Source of the DNA: Molanna angustata
Taxonomy: Eukaryota; Arthropoda; Insecta; Trichoptera; Molannidae
Assembly (NCBI GenBank): GCA_963576475.1
Contig: OY754964.1
Coordinates: 48,744,861 to 48,808,860, forward strand
DNA length: 64,000 nucleotides
Direction of reading: 5' to 3'
Both the position numbers and the translations under genes were made by a program. Each line of letters opens with the position of its first letter. Positions within the stretch are counted from its first letter, which is position 1. A model generated the notes under the pieces. It searched no databases. It was not told where the DNA came from and saw only the letters and a list, made by a program, of their open reading frames with translations. Positions 21,980-31,825 of the stretch are shown piece after piece.

Positions 21980-23038
21980 CTATCATGGGACATGACATGA
22001 TTACATGAAAATTCTTCGAAACACAATTCTTCGAATGCGCAATTGTACGAATAAAAATTTTTCGAAAATCAGTTATCAGAATGACAATTATCCGAAAGCA
22101 AATTATTCGAACTAACATTTGTTGGAAAACCAATTGACCGAATTTAATATATTTTTGTGTCATTATGTTGCCTCCTTTGACATATTTGTTGCTAGTAAAA
22201 TATATTCGATGAAGACTATTATTACTTGTATTATTGTGGGTACCTACGTATGTTTGCACATTTTTAATAACTGATGTTTGACAGCGCGGGATAGCCTAGT
22301 TTGTACACCAGTTTTTGATTTTGACACATCATGTACAGACAGTTTATCTAGTATTCACACCAATTTAGTTATTTTATTTTAATATTATAGTTACTTTTTT
22401 AATATATAATGCAACTGGCTCACGCCAGTCGCAATTATAACTACAAACAAGCCTAACCAACCTATTTTTACCAAAGCTTTGTAGGTTTAGGTTTAAAAAA
22501 TCGGTGTACATCCTAGGATATCTGACAGCGCGGTGCATCGCCATGTTGTTTATTCCATAGATTTTTATAATACATTATACTATGTAGATGTAATAAAAGT
22601 GAGTCATGGAATATCGCGCGTTTGACGTTTTGGTTATTAACATATTTCAGTTTTCCTTACATTTCAACACATCTTAAATAACTTTTTTCTAAATCTAAAT
22701 TAACAAAGTGTTTTTTACGACAAATAAATCCGAAAACAATTACGTAAAAACTACAACGTCAAAAATCCCCCGGAAAAATGCCTCACTTCGATTCATACAA
22801 AATTTGCTAACAACGACATCTAGTATATTATAATAAAAATCTATGGTTTATTCCTTTCACAATACTACCAACATTACGTCATAAAAATTCGAACAATTGT
22901 AAATTCTGATAATTGTGTGTTCGGAAAATTGTTTTTCGAAAAAATGTGATTCGAATAATTGCCATTCGTTAAATTGATTTTCGTACAATTGAGCATTCGA
23001 ATAATTGTTTTTCGAATAATTTCGTCACCCATGACATA
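21980..23038. mobile_element. Foldback element with subterminal TTCGAATAATTG repeats
   Basis: Both arms (22008-22140 and 22890-23020) carry inverted arrays of a ~17-bp degenerate motif of the form ATTCGAATAATTGTT. The outer ends share CATGACAT. The arms are inverse complements of each other. The interior contains a nested MITE at 22555-22845. The minus-strand ORF at 21888-22259 is an artefact of the repeat array. The class is uncertain. Confidence 0.7.
22555..22845. mobile_element. Nested MITE, CCATAGATTTTTATAATA ends
   Basis: The left end CCATAGATTTTTATAATA is matched by TATTATAATAAAAATCTATGG on the right, apart from small indels. TTTATT lies on each outer side as a likely target duplication. 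It is inserted inside the 21980-23038 foldback element. Confidence 0.7.
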
Positions 23039-23279
23039 AGCCCATAAGGTGCACGTTGTCCTGTCTGGCGTAATATTCGCAGTTGTCTTCCTCTGTGTAA
23101 CCCCATTTCTTCCATTTCAGGAGACACCCATTCGGAGCATATTAAGCGATCTCCATGTTGGGTACGGCAGGTTATGTCCTATTGACACGTCCTCCTCGGG
23201 TGGTAGCTGCATGGATTCGACACGATCAGAATCGATTTTTATTAAAAATAAAAAAAAAGTTATAAAATTAAATTAATTA

Positions 23280-23348
23280 ATTATTTATAAAATATATATA
23301 TTATATATTAAATTGATTATTTATTTTTTAATTTATTTTTTATTATTT
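23280..23348. repeat. Low-complexity AT tract
   Basis: Almost pure A and T (TATATATATTATATATTAAA and similar). Confidence 0.6.
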
Positions 23349-23349
23349 A

Positions 23350-23530
23350 CCAAGGAAGACCATTAGAAATCACGCCTTCCATTTACACACACTTTGGTTT
23401 CTAGAAACTTCCCGAAACACCTTTTAAGAGATACAATAATTTAATTAACTTTATAAGTATCTGTCGGAGGGTTTCCACAAACCAAAGTGTCTGTAAATGG
23501 AAGGCGTGATTTCTAATAGTTTTCCGTAGT
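23350..23530. mobile_element. Hairpin MITE (AAATCACGCCTTCCATTTAC)
   Basis: The inverted arms ATTAGAAATCACGCCTTCC...CACTTTGGT and CCAAAGTG...GGAAGGCGTGATTTCTAAT surround a ~80-bp centre. No ORF. Confidence 0.75.
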
Positions 23531-24174
23531 AAATATAAAAAAAAATCGGGCTTTATTAAAACTCTTCATACTATAACCGACGTGTTCAAATAGAAATTTT
23601 CAACAATTTGATGGCTGCTATCTCCGAAAGCCACCACAAATCAGGGTTTATATTGCCCAATCGTTTTACTTGCTGTGGTGTCATTTTACAGAAAAAAACA
23701 GCCTTTAAACTACGACAAAAATCACAAAGATCAAATAATAAAGATGGTTCACACGAGAGAAATTGCGGATCAGAATGATATTTCTTTTTTTTTCGTTGAC
23801 TGTACAGATTCATTAAATAAAATTAATATCCATGCGCCACGCCGCCGTTGCGAATTGGCAGATCCACCAACTTGTTCTGCAATTTATCAGAAGGGCATGT
23901 CGATTATTTTAATGTCAATCACTCGGGCAGTATCCCACATTCTGATATTAAAACTTTGTATGTGCATAGCGTAAACTTGTATATTGTTAATATTTTTAAT
24001 TAGTGTAGGTACCTATTTATTTTTTTGTTTTTATTTGATATCATAGCAAATTTAACAAATTTAATCCTTCTTGCAATCTTTTCTTTTTCCTCTCTTTCCC
24101 GTCACAGGCAAACATACAATAATATTATAAAATATGTTTATTAATTTTCGTTGTAATTTACTTAGATATGCGAC
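23531..24174. other. Unassigned sequence
   Basis: Overlapping ORFs at 23586-23813 (minus) and 23675-23974 (plus) have no recognised domain. Composition and lack of splice context give no reason to prefer either. Confidence 0.35.
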
Positions 24175-24422
24175 AAATGGAAATGGGCGGGACACGTACC
24201 CAGAAGCTCGGACGAGAAGTGGACTAAGAGAGTGCTGACTTGGAGACCTCGTATGACAAAGAGAGGAGTGGGGCGGCCGCAGCTGCGGTGGAGGGAGGAT
24301 ATAACAAGATATGCTGGCACATCCTGGATGTAAACTGCACAGGACAGGACGACGTGGAGTCAAATGGAGGAGGCCTTCGTTCAGGAGTGGACAGAAATAG
24401 GCTGAAGAAGAAGAAGAAGAAG
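24175..24422 (+). pseudogene. RTE-like LINE tail with GAA-repeat 3' end
   Basis: The frame reads KWKWAGHVPR, KWTKRVLTWRPRMTKRGVGR, PQLRWREDI, then AFVQEWTEIG before a stop and (GAA)n at 24404-24422. It is homologous to the minus-strand copy at 7715-7968. ATGCGACA occurs on both sides (24168-24175 and 24423-24430), a possible target duplication, though the left copy could belong to the element. Truncated and dead. Confidence 0.8.
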
Positions 24423-24681
24423 ATGCGACACAAAATCGCGGAAATTCCACAAGAGATGCGCAATTTCCGAGTGAGGCTTCAGTCGTGTATAGACAATGAC
24501 GGTCGCCATTTAAGTGACATTATTTTTAAGTTACTGAAACTTTAATCATTTAGATATTTTATTTATTATAAATGGCAATGATAATTCTTATTATGGTATA
24601 ATAATAGTTTGACTAAAATCTATTACCTACGTATTTTTGAATAGCCCTTCAAATTGGGGAGTTATTTCTGCCGCTCCCTGT
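24423..24681 (+). pseudogene. Mariner-superfamily transposase C-terminal remnant
   Basis: The in-frame peptide HKIAEIPQEMRNFRVRLQSC is followed by IDNDGRHLSDIIF and a stop at 24545. This is the characteristic end of a mariner-type DDE transposase family common in insects. A sequence near 24655-24681 (GGGGAGTTATTTCTGCCGCT, CCCTGTAT) may be the terminal repeat. The catalytic region is missing; the RTE-like tail abuts it directly. Confidence 0.7.
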
Positions 24682-25830
24682 ATAATGACTATCATCTGTA
24701 GACAAATGTAATTGGTCTGTTTTTTTGTTTATTTCATTTTGTATTTTTTTTTTGTTAAGGTATGTTATAATACTATATAGATAACTTAATAAATAAATTA
24801 AATTAGTCTGGCCTACCTATGCAAAATGACGTGGTCAGGCAGTCGCTAGCTCTTACTCTATTGTATAATAGGGAACTTGCCTTAGTAAAAAAAATACATT
24901 TCTTAATAAAACATAATTTATTATCAATGAATATTCAATATATTTATACAAAACTATACAGAAACGTATAATATAACAAAAATACAAAAACAAATGGATA
25001 ATAATAACAATATTTTTGGTTGAAGTACCTAATTCCATATTTAACAAAATGTAAAAAAAAAATATCGATAATGAAACAATAGGTATATTACATTGAAATT
25101 AATATTGATATTATATATAGCTAAGTACAATATTGGTAAATATTATGAAGTAGGTATTTGACATGAAATGTTATTTGATTGGTAACATAAAAATAAATGT
25201 AAGTACCTACTTAATTAACTGTCTTAATTTACATAATATGCACTTATTACGTTTCATTATTCCTAGATAATTTGATTCAAGAAAACCAGTCAAATTATTC
25301 TTGGAATATTGACCATCTACACAACAAGTATTGCAATAAAGAAAAAAATAACGCGTTTTCACATAATATTATTGTATAATTTCTAGTTATATAATACGGT
25401 AGGTACTTACATTATTTTCAATTATAAACAAAAACTTTAATAAACAAAATATAATTATACATCTTTGGTTGAAGTGTTTCTATTTCAATCAAAATATAAA
25501 TAAAAATGGACATTGATAATTAAAAATTAGTAAAATATCTTTAATATCCATCATTTTGAATAATACATTATTCTTTTTTTTTGTAAGGCAGCCAGTCCCT
25601 ACATATACAGGACTATTTGTGCCAAAGACGTTGATCAATGTGTACCTATACCTAATATGCAGGTAAAAATGCATTATTTTTATTATCTATTAATTTCACT
25701 AACAAATATTTTGGAAACTTTTTTTAAACAAAATATCATCTAAATATTCTTATTTACAAAATAAACACAATATATAAATATTTATCACAATACAAATAAT
25801 TGCTTGTGCGTAGAGACCTGAATTAATCAT
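24682..25830. other. Very AT-rich sequence without recognised gene
   Basis: The minus-strand ORFs at 24853-25047 and 25489-25674 are low-complexity, hydrophobic by composition only, and show no family. Confidence 0.4.
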
Positions 25831-25849
25831 TTTATTTTTTTTTTTTTGA

Positions 25850-26170
25850 AAATGAGTGTTATTTTTTTATATAAAAGCGGTATTATTTTTTACAGAAAAA
25901 TTGGTCGGATATATTTAAAAAATTGGTGTTATTATTCGCTTTATTTTTTGTAAAAGGAGTGTTATTTTTTGTAGAAAAGCGGTAATTTTTTTTTTCAGAA
26001 AAATTATTCGGGTATATTTAAGAAATCGGTGTTATTATTCGTTTTATTTTTTGGAAAAAAAAGTGTTATTTTTTGTAGAAAAGCGGTATTATTTTTTTTC
26101 AGAAAAATTAGTCAGGTATATTTATGAAATCGGTGTTATTATTTTCTTTATTTTTTCAGCAAAGTTATTT
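25850..26170 (+). repeat. ~104-bp tandem repeat, three copies
   Basis: The units start near 25853, 25957 and 26061, each with AGTGTTATTTTTTGTAGAAA, AAGCGGTA, TTTCAGAAAAATT, GGTATATTTA and ATCGGTGTTATTATTCG. Similar single pieces occur at 41085-41230 and around 46230-46315. Confidence 0.8.
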
Positions 26171-26900
26171 AAAGTAAGCAAGTTTTTTTTTCAGCAACCA
26201 ACAGGTAACTAACCTAAGAGACAAACTTCAGTGCCTACTATTTTTCTAAAACTTGAAAATTCGCGTTATTCGAAAATACAAACCAAAATTTTCGAATAAA
26301 ATCGGGTTTAAGTTAAATTATATCAGTTTCAAAAGGGTTCCACAAAGAACATCCTTAAAGTTTCTTAGGTTTATTTAAGCCAAATTAAAAAGATTACAAA
26401 TATCTATTCATACATGATAGGATAGAAGCATGAAAACTAAGGATTTTCTTGTAAATATTTTGTAACATCGCCGTTCTACCAATCGAAACGGTCTACGGTC
26501 TTAGGAGCGTAATTGGATCATACCTATAATCTTAACAAGTCCTCTGCTCTGCTCTTTGGCGGGAAAAGAAAAACAATCATCTCATGCACGAATGTTATTC
26601 ATCTGGTGTTCTTCAACCACCACCACCCGTTCTGCTAATGGGGACTTATAACGGCCCCTTGCAAAACTCTGAAATACATAAGAAGACTCCGGAGAACTCT
26701 ACAACATTGCAGAAACTACACTTAGAGTGCCAAAGAGAGCTAATAATGAGGAAACGGCTGAATCACCGTTCATTGAAAGTGAAGACAAAGAGTGAACTGT
26801 ATTTTTGACAAAAAGTTTTGAATGCGCTGAAGTTGCTCCATCTACTGTCAAATAATAAGAAAAAAACTTCACAAAATTATTATCAACAAATGAGGGTTTT
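26171..26900. other. Unassigned sequence
   Basis: Short ORFs at 26584-26808 (plus) and 26699-26920 (minus) overlap and have no recognised domain. Confidence 0.4.
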
Positions 26901-27290
26901 CTACCATACCATACCATCACGCCATATCCTTATTTGGGATAGGCAGAGAGAACCGAGCGCCAGACTCCTCTCTCTTGACATACATTCCTCGCTTCATTCA
27001 CGTCCATACATCGTCTCATACACGCTCTTCTATTATTCTTACTTCTTACATCTCCATCTTTCAAAATCCCATTTATGTGATCGTGCCAACTTTTTCTTGG
27101 CCGACCTGTACTTTTCGTTCCTCTTTTATCAGCCTTGTATACTTTTTTTGTCAAACGGTCATCACTCATTCTTTCTATGTGGCCGAACCATCTTAGGGCA
27201 TTTATTTTCATCTTACTTACGATATTTATTTTAATCTGTATTGAAATATCTGTCATACATAATAAGAACCGTAACCACAAAAGTTTCAAA
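26901..27290 (-). pseudogene. RTE-like LINE tail, minus strand
   Basis: The peptide contains INALRWFGHIERM, RLTKKVYKAD, GRPRKSWHDHINGILKDG and ends VWRSVLSAYPK. It is the same family as 2736-3240, in opposite orientation. Only the ~100 C-terminal residues after the reverse transcriptase remain. It lies just downstream of the Dmrt93B terminal exon. Confidence 0.8.
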
Positions 27291-27525
27291 AAATTATTTA
27301 GGTACGCTTGTATGTCACCGTAGTCTCAATATTGTTAAAAAACAGTATTATGATATGTGATTCATTTCAGTAACTCAAGATAAACATATAGTCATATGAG
27401 GTTTTTTAACAGACAGAAAAATAAAACATTATTAATACCTACCTATATTATTAAATATAATTTTCCAACAAATAATAATAACATTAACCAAAATATTACA
27501 TACTGGATCTCGATCGAGGTTTCTC

Positions 27526-27531
27526 TTTATT
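27526..27531 (-). promoter_or_regulatory. Candidate poly(A) signal of Dmrt93B
   Basis: AATAAA on the minus strand, 17 nt after the TAA stop at 27549-27551. If used, the 3' UTR would be very short; a more distal site is possible. Confidence 0.45.
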
Positions 27532-27548
27532 CAAAAGTTCTTGAAGAT

Positions 27549-27779
27549 TTAACAGTGAGGTCCACATTGGGAACAGCCGGGCATACACGAACGTGGGAGA
27601 GGCAGCAACAAAGAACGTGGAAGCAACCAATCTGGACAGAGTCCACAGACTAAAGGAACCAGCTGTCCCCCTCTTCCAGGAGCCACTGCCCTGAAGGCTG
27701 AACTTCGAACGCCAGAATCCTCAAAACTGCTCGAGACGTTACTTCCAGCGGGGATTGTGTCAATGGTTTTATCTGAGGA
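27549..27779 (-). CDS. Dmrt93B: Dmrt93B terminal exon 6
   Basis: The acceptor CTTATTTTCTCAG precedes 76 codons and TAA. The peptide has [13 protein letters not shown] and a Leu/Pro-rich stretch, and ends in [12 protein letters not shown], a cysteine-rich tail. The phase agrees with exon 5 (0). The link to exon 5 crosses a tandem-repeat intron and rests on phase and splice sites. Confidence 0.78.
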   Translation of the reverse strand, partial: SSDKTIDTIPAGSNVSSSFEDSGVRSSAFRAVAPGRGGQLVPLVCGLCPDWLLPRSLLLPLPRSCMPGCSQCGPHC

Positions 27780-30700
27780 CTGAGAAAATAAGGTCATTAA
27801 TACCAGCAAGTCGCATTTTGTATTCGCATTCTAGATTTGTCACAGAAATTTCATGTGCAGTTCAACTTGCTTTCTGTAATAAAAATGAATTCATTTGATT
27901 CACAACACAATGCGGCATAAGCTAGATTCGTTTCAGAAATTTCTGAATAATGTGTGAGTAGGTATTGAGCTAATTCACATTATTTAATATGAAAAGAAAT
28001 GTATTTTATTCAGAACACAATGTGTCCTAAGATTTTGTAGATTTAATACAGATATTTCTAAAACATATTGTGTAAGTAGTAAGAAGGTATTGAGCTAATT
28101 CACACAACTTTGTCTAGTAAAAATATGTTTTTTTATTCAGAGAACAATGCGTCCTTAGCTTTTGAAGATTTATTACAGATATTTCTAAAACATGTCGTGT
28201 AGATTGTAAGAAGGCATTGAGCTAATTCACACAACTTTGTCTAGTATTTTTTTTTCATTCAGAGCACAATGCGTCCTTAGCTTTTGTAGATTTGTTACAG
28301 ATATTTCTAAAACATGTTGTGTAAGTGGAAAGAAGGTATTGAGCTAATTCACACAACTTTGTCTAGTAAAAATATTTTTTTTATTCAGAACACAATGCGT
28401 CCTTAACTTTTGTAGATTTGTTACAGATATTGCTAAAACATGTTGTGTAAGTAGTAAGAAGGCATTGAGCTAATTCACCTAACTTTGTCTAATAAAAATT
28501 ATTTAGAATACAATGTGTCCTTAGCTTTTTTAGATATATTACAGATATTTCTAAAACATCTGACATCTGAAAACAACTTGAACAATAAGTCAACTTGAAC
28601 CGTATGAATGTTATTATTCATACCTGATTCTGATGAAGCTGTTGAGAGCAATTGAAGTGTTCCACGGCTCGAAGCAAGTCATGGTTGCATCGTTTTAGTA
28701 CCAACTCTAGCACGGAACGCTTTCTTCCAGGGAAAAGGCTGGACAGCATCTCTAAACTGGCGCGACTTACTCCGACAGAACGATTTTCAGGATCACTACT
28801 GACAAAAAAAATATATCTTTACAATCAACCTAAATACAATAATAGCATTTGTGGTTTTAAATGGCTTCGTAACAGAGAAAACTTACTTTCTGTTGCTACT
28901 TCCTATTGAATCCAGTTTCTGATCATTCGCTCCGAATATTTTAAATAAATATTTTAAAAGGATACTCATAAACCTGCAACCAAAATAGCTACAATATTGA
29001 CAAAAAATACCGAAATTAAACCCATATATAATACTGTCTACAAACAGTTGTACGATATTAGGGTTTCTAAATAAACTAACAAACAACAAATTGCACTCAA
29101 GTTAATTTTAAGAAGACTTTTATAATTTACTTGGTTAATCTATTGAGCCAAATTTACATACAAAAGACAAACATTTGATATTTCAGACGATCAAAGTGTT
29201 CGCTTCAATAAATACAAAAAAATTATGTTTGATTAAATAAGATTTTTCATTTCTGTTATCTTCGTGTGCATGATTCCCTGGTATACAAATATGTATTATT
29301 ATATTTTACCTATCAAACTATTAAAAGGTTTTAGTATTTTTTTAAATAATTACAATAAGTTAAACTTACTTGTAAATACACTGGTTTAAGGAATCTACTG
29401 GTGAATCGTCAACTGCAAAGCTAGAGTCAGACTTGACATCGCTTGATTCTGAATCCACTTGGATTATGTCATCCTGTCACGAAAGTAAAACTTTGTTAAA
29501 AAGTATCGTTCTTTTCAATAATTGGGGAAAAAACGGAAATGGAACAAACAATAAATACATGAAAAAACCTGTTAATGTTGAAATACTTCTTTTATGTTTT
29601 GCTTCAAAAGTTGGTTATATATTATGTAGATTAAAATAACACTGTCTGAAATATAGTAAAATTTATGATTGTTTAAGTACGTCTCCAATACAATAAATGT
29701 TGGTTATTAACCATTCCTATTACCGTTGAAAGACGTCGCCAATATAACTAATATTATTTATGGGAAATATAAACTTATATAATTTATACAATATTTTCAT
29801 CATTTTAATGATTGAAGATGGAATTCGACAAATTGGGAGCCATTACAATCATTAGATTGAAGACCACGCATATAAAAAATTTTGGTTAAAAAATATTATC
29901 ATTTCCAATATAAAAAAATACACAAAATTTTAACATTTTCTATGGCCATTTCAGTAAAGATATTATCCAAAAAAATACACAAATATTTTATACTTTAAAG
30001 CAACTTACGTTGGATCTCGTCTGGTCTGTTGGAGGCGTGACTGTCATGCCGAATATACGCCCTGGTGGTAGCTGAGGAACACCAGGATCAGCCGAACTGG
30101 ATCCAGGGACGACAGCCACTGTACTAGATCCACCACCAGAAGGCAATGCGCCTGCAGCAGCTGCTAGGTGAAGAGCAATGCGGTCCTCCGCAGCTTGCTG
30201 GCGTTTTAGTGCCACCTGAGAAAAAAAAACATATTTTTAATAATTATATATAACGTTTTTTTCTAATACAAAGTTATTCATAAAGGTATTGAGCATGGGC
30301 CCAATACCTTTATGAAAATTTAAGGTTGGTGTTATAAACCGTCTGAAGGCATTCAAAATGTGGATTCATCGAAGAATACTGAGGATACCCTGGACGACAT
30401 GGTGGGCAATGTTGAAGTCTGGCGTAGAGCTGACAGGTTGTTCACAACAGTTAAGCTCCGTAAGACTTCGTATTTTGGTCAAATAATGAGAGGAGATAAA
30501 TACTCTATCCTTCAATTGATAATAAATGGAAAGGTTGAGGACCGCAGAGAGGTCGGCATGAAGCAGCTGTCGGCATGAAACATTCGGAAACTGACCGGAT
30601 TGGGGCGTGTAAAGGACCTGCTCCATACCGCACAGGACAGGGAGAGTTTCTCCTAAGTGGTCGTCAACGTAGGAATTCATAACAAGAAAATGAGATTTCT

Positions 30701-31471
30701 TATAAGGTTTGGCTAAAGACCGACCAAAAATCACGTTACAATAATTGATACTATTGAAATCGTATCTTGGTATGAAATAACTAAATTTTCTTTCAGATAA
30801 AAAACAGTATTAGATGAAAAACTAAAAAAGGAATATTTATTCCTAAACATCTGATTCCGATTTCTTCTCCTTGTCCTCTATTCTTTTTTTGCTTGAAGTA
30901 TTTTCATTTTTTTGTTTTAATTGTTATATTTGTATAGTATTTATTGCTTTCATTCTTTTGTCGATTGATGTGCGTACACAATTTTGTCATACTTTCTAAT
31001 CTGGTAGGTCGAAAGAAATTGCCATTAAGCCCATCAGTATGCAATGTATTTGTTTATATTATGAACATAAAGAGAAATAAATAAATAAGAATCCGAATAT
31101 ATCTATTGGGAAAATAAGTTAATGCCACGGAACATTAAATAGCTTCTTTTGTACATTTGTCGCTAAATATCTTGAGCCATATCGCTGAGAAGGGGGGTGA
31201 TTTGCACGTATACCAACGAAGCAAAAAGACACAAATTTTCGGTGTGCGCACCCGGAAGCCTGGTTCAAGATATTTGATGATATTTATCTGTTTCGTGGTA
31301 ATATCTTACCTGAGCTGCCATAATCCTCTGTCGCTCCTTGATGAGACCACACTTGGCACATTGGCAGTGACGATAAGCACAGGCCCTCTTGTGTCCTCTT
31401 AACCCCGATATCAGCCCGTGGTTTCTGCAGCGGGCGCACTTGGGTACGCGAGATCGCGCCCCACTCAACAT
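27549..31471 (-). CDS. Dmrt93B: DM-domain transcription factor, Dmrt93B-like (six coding exons)
   Basis: Nuclear DNA-binding protein of the doublesex/mab-3-related family. Joining six minus-strand exons (31471-31310, 30215-30009, 29473-29370, 28973-28887, 28798-28624, 27779-27549) gives 321 aa with phases that all agree. The DM domain is at about residues 9-70. Zinc ligands are C12, C15, H27, C31 and H18, C36, C38, C41, followed by [19 protein letters not shown] domain is at 198-236 ([20 protein letters not shown]). The pair DM plus DMA excludes doublesex, and the QQAAED and PPGRIFGM motifs favour Dmrt93B over Dmrt99B or Dmrt11E; this naming is from family knowledge, not a search. All introns are GT..AG. 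Introns 1 and 5 contain repeats. The start is the first Met, nine codons before the DM domain; an in-frame TAG lies just upstream, but a 5' non-coding exon is possible because TTGTTTTTAATTAG could be an acceptor. Confidence 0.88.
27840..28565. repeat. ~122-127-bp tandem array filling the last Dmrt93B intron
   Basis: GAGCTAATTCAC recurs at 27967, 28092, 28219, 28341 and 28467. Each unit also has AATGCGTCCTTAGCTTTTG, TTACAGATATTTCTAAAACA and AACTTTGTCTAGTAAAAAT. About six units are present; the first is the most diverged. Confidence 0.92.
28624..28798 (-). CDS. Dmrt93B: Dmrt93B exon 5 (DMA domain)
   Basis: The acceptor TTTTTTTGTCAG is followed by 175 nt encoding the DMA domain ([20 protein letters not shown], then [15 protein letters not shown]). 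This UBA-like helix set is typical of class-A Dmrt proteins. The donor is GTATGA, phase 0. Confidence 0.88.
28887..28973 (-). CDS. Dmrt93B: Dmrt93B exon 4, 87 nt, possible cassette exon
   Basis: The acceptor GGTTGCAG and donor GTAAGT bound 87 nt, phase 2 on both sides, so inclusion or skipping keeps the frame. It adds 29 residues ([14 protein letters not shown] is hydrophobic) just before the DMA domain. No known domain. Intron 4 is only 88 nt. Confidence 0.6.
29370..29473 (-). CDS. Dmrt93B: Dmrt93B exon 3 (acidic Ser-rich linker)
   Basis: The acceptor GTGACAG is followed by 104 nt encoding an acidic, serine-rich segment ([18 protein letters not shown]...). The donor GTAAGT leaves phase 2. 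There is no domain; support is the clean splice sites and open frame consistent with both neighbours. Confidence 0.75.
30009..30215 (-). CDS. Dmrt93B: Dmrt93B exon 2 (DM recognition tail and linker)
   Basis: The acceptor TTTTTTTTCTCAG precedes GTG GCA, continuing [11 protein letters not shown] from exon 1. It has 69 codons, with an Ala/Gly/Ser-rich linker and [14 protein letters not shown]. The donor is GTAAGT, phase 0. Confidence 0.9.
30345..30660 (+). pseudogene. LINE C-terminal tail inside Dmrt93B intron 1
   Basis: The plus-strand peptide has [20 protein letters not shown], then IINGKVED and [10 protein letters not shown]. It continues past a stop as [15 protein letters not shown], a common end of insect endonuclease-RT proteins (GHIMR...KY.LL..I..GK..G.R..GR). 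It runs antisense to Dmrt93B and carries a stop, so it is decayed. Confidence 0.75.
31168..31285. repeat. Short dispersed repeat (GCGGTCCGCGC family), copy 3
   Basis: TCTTGAGCCATATCGCTGAG, GATTTGCACGTATACC and GCGCACCCGGAAG resemble the copies at 4800-4915 and 8140-8260. The ends TCTTGA and TCAAGA are inverse complements. It ends ~25 nt from the Dmrt93B exon 1 donor. Confidence 0.5.
31310..31471 (-). CDS. Dmrt93B: Dmrt93B exon 1 (start, first half of DM domain)
   Basis: 54 codons, ATG to CAG, then the donor GTAAGA. It encodes all eight zinc-binding Cys/His residues of the intertwined DM module. The break after MAAQ is phase 0. Confidence 0.9.
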
Positions 31472-31730
31472 CTCAACACTCTAATTAAAAACAAAAACAT
31501 TCCTCTAAGATTGAGTTACAAATAATTTCCTATTGCTAAGTAAAAGTCATTAATGAGATTGGTGCACATGGTCACTGATCTGCAGAAAAATTTTGAATTT
31601 GTAAAACTGTAGGTAAATAAAATGCTATATTTATTTAATTTAGGAACAAACGCGTGTACAACAACGGGTTTATTTTTAAAGTGTAATCTTTTCCAACAAA
31701 TGAGAAGCCAAGAGTACCTACCTAAATTGT
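31472..31730. other. Upstream flank of Dmrt93B exon 1
   Basis: No TATA or Inr can be assigned with confidence. The T-rich run next to the ATG may be an intron 3' end. Confidence 0.3.
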
Positions 31731-31825
31731 TTCCAGAATGTGGCAACTTGTTATTGGGTGTGTGTTAAACTAATATTTGACATAGTACCTACTAGTTAGT
31801 TGCCCGAGAAGTAATATAAAATAAA
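31731..31825 (+). mobile_element. tRNA-derived SINE, family 1, 3' part only
   Basis: CCAGAATGTGGCAACTTGTT to AGTTGCCCGAGAAGTAATA matches the 3' half of the 20327-20545 SINE. It is 5'-truncated. Confidence 0.8.

Noticed and set aside
21888..22259. 123-aa minus-strand ORF
   Set aside because: It lies on the inverted TTCGAATAATTG array of a foldback element.
23675..23974. 99-aa plus-strand ORF
   Set aside because: No recognised motif, overlapped by an antisense ORF, no splice or promoter support.
24061..24463. Ser-rich minus-strand ORFs
   Set aside because: Antisense of the RTE-like tail and its GAA repeat.
28624..31471. doublesex
   Set aside because: Doublesex has the dsx dimer domain, not a DMA domain, and its DM sequence differs (NCARCRNHxLK type). 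This gene has DM plus DMA and QQAAED.
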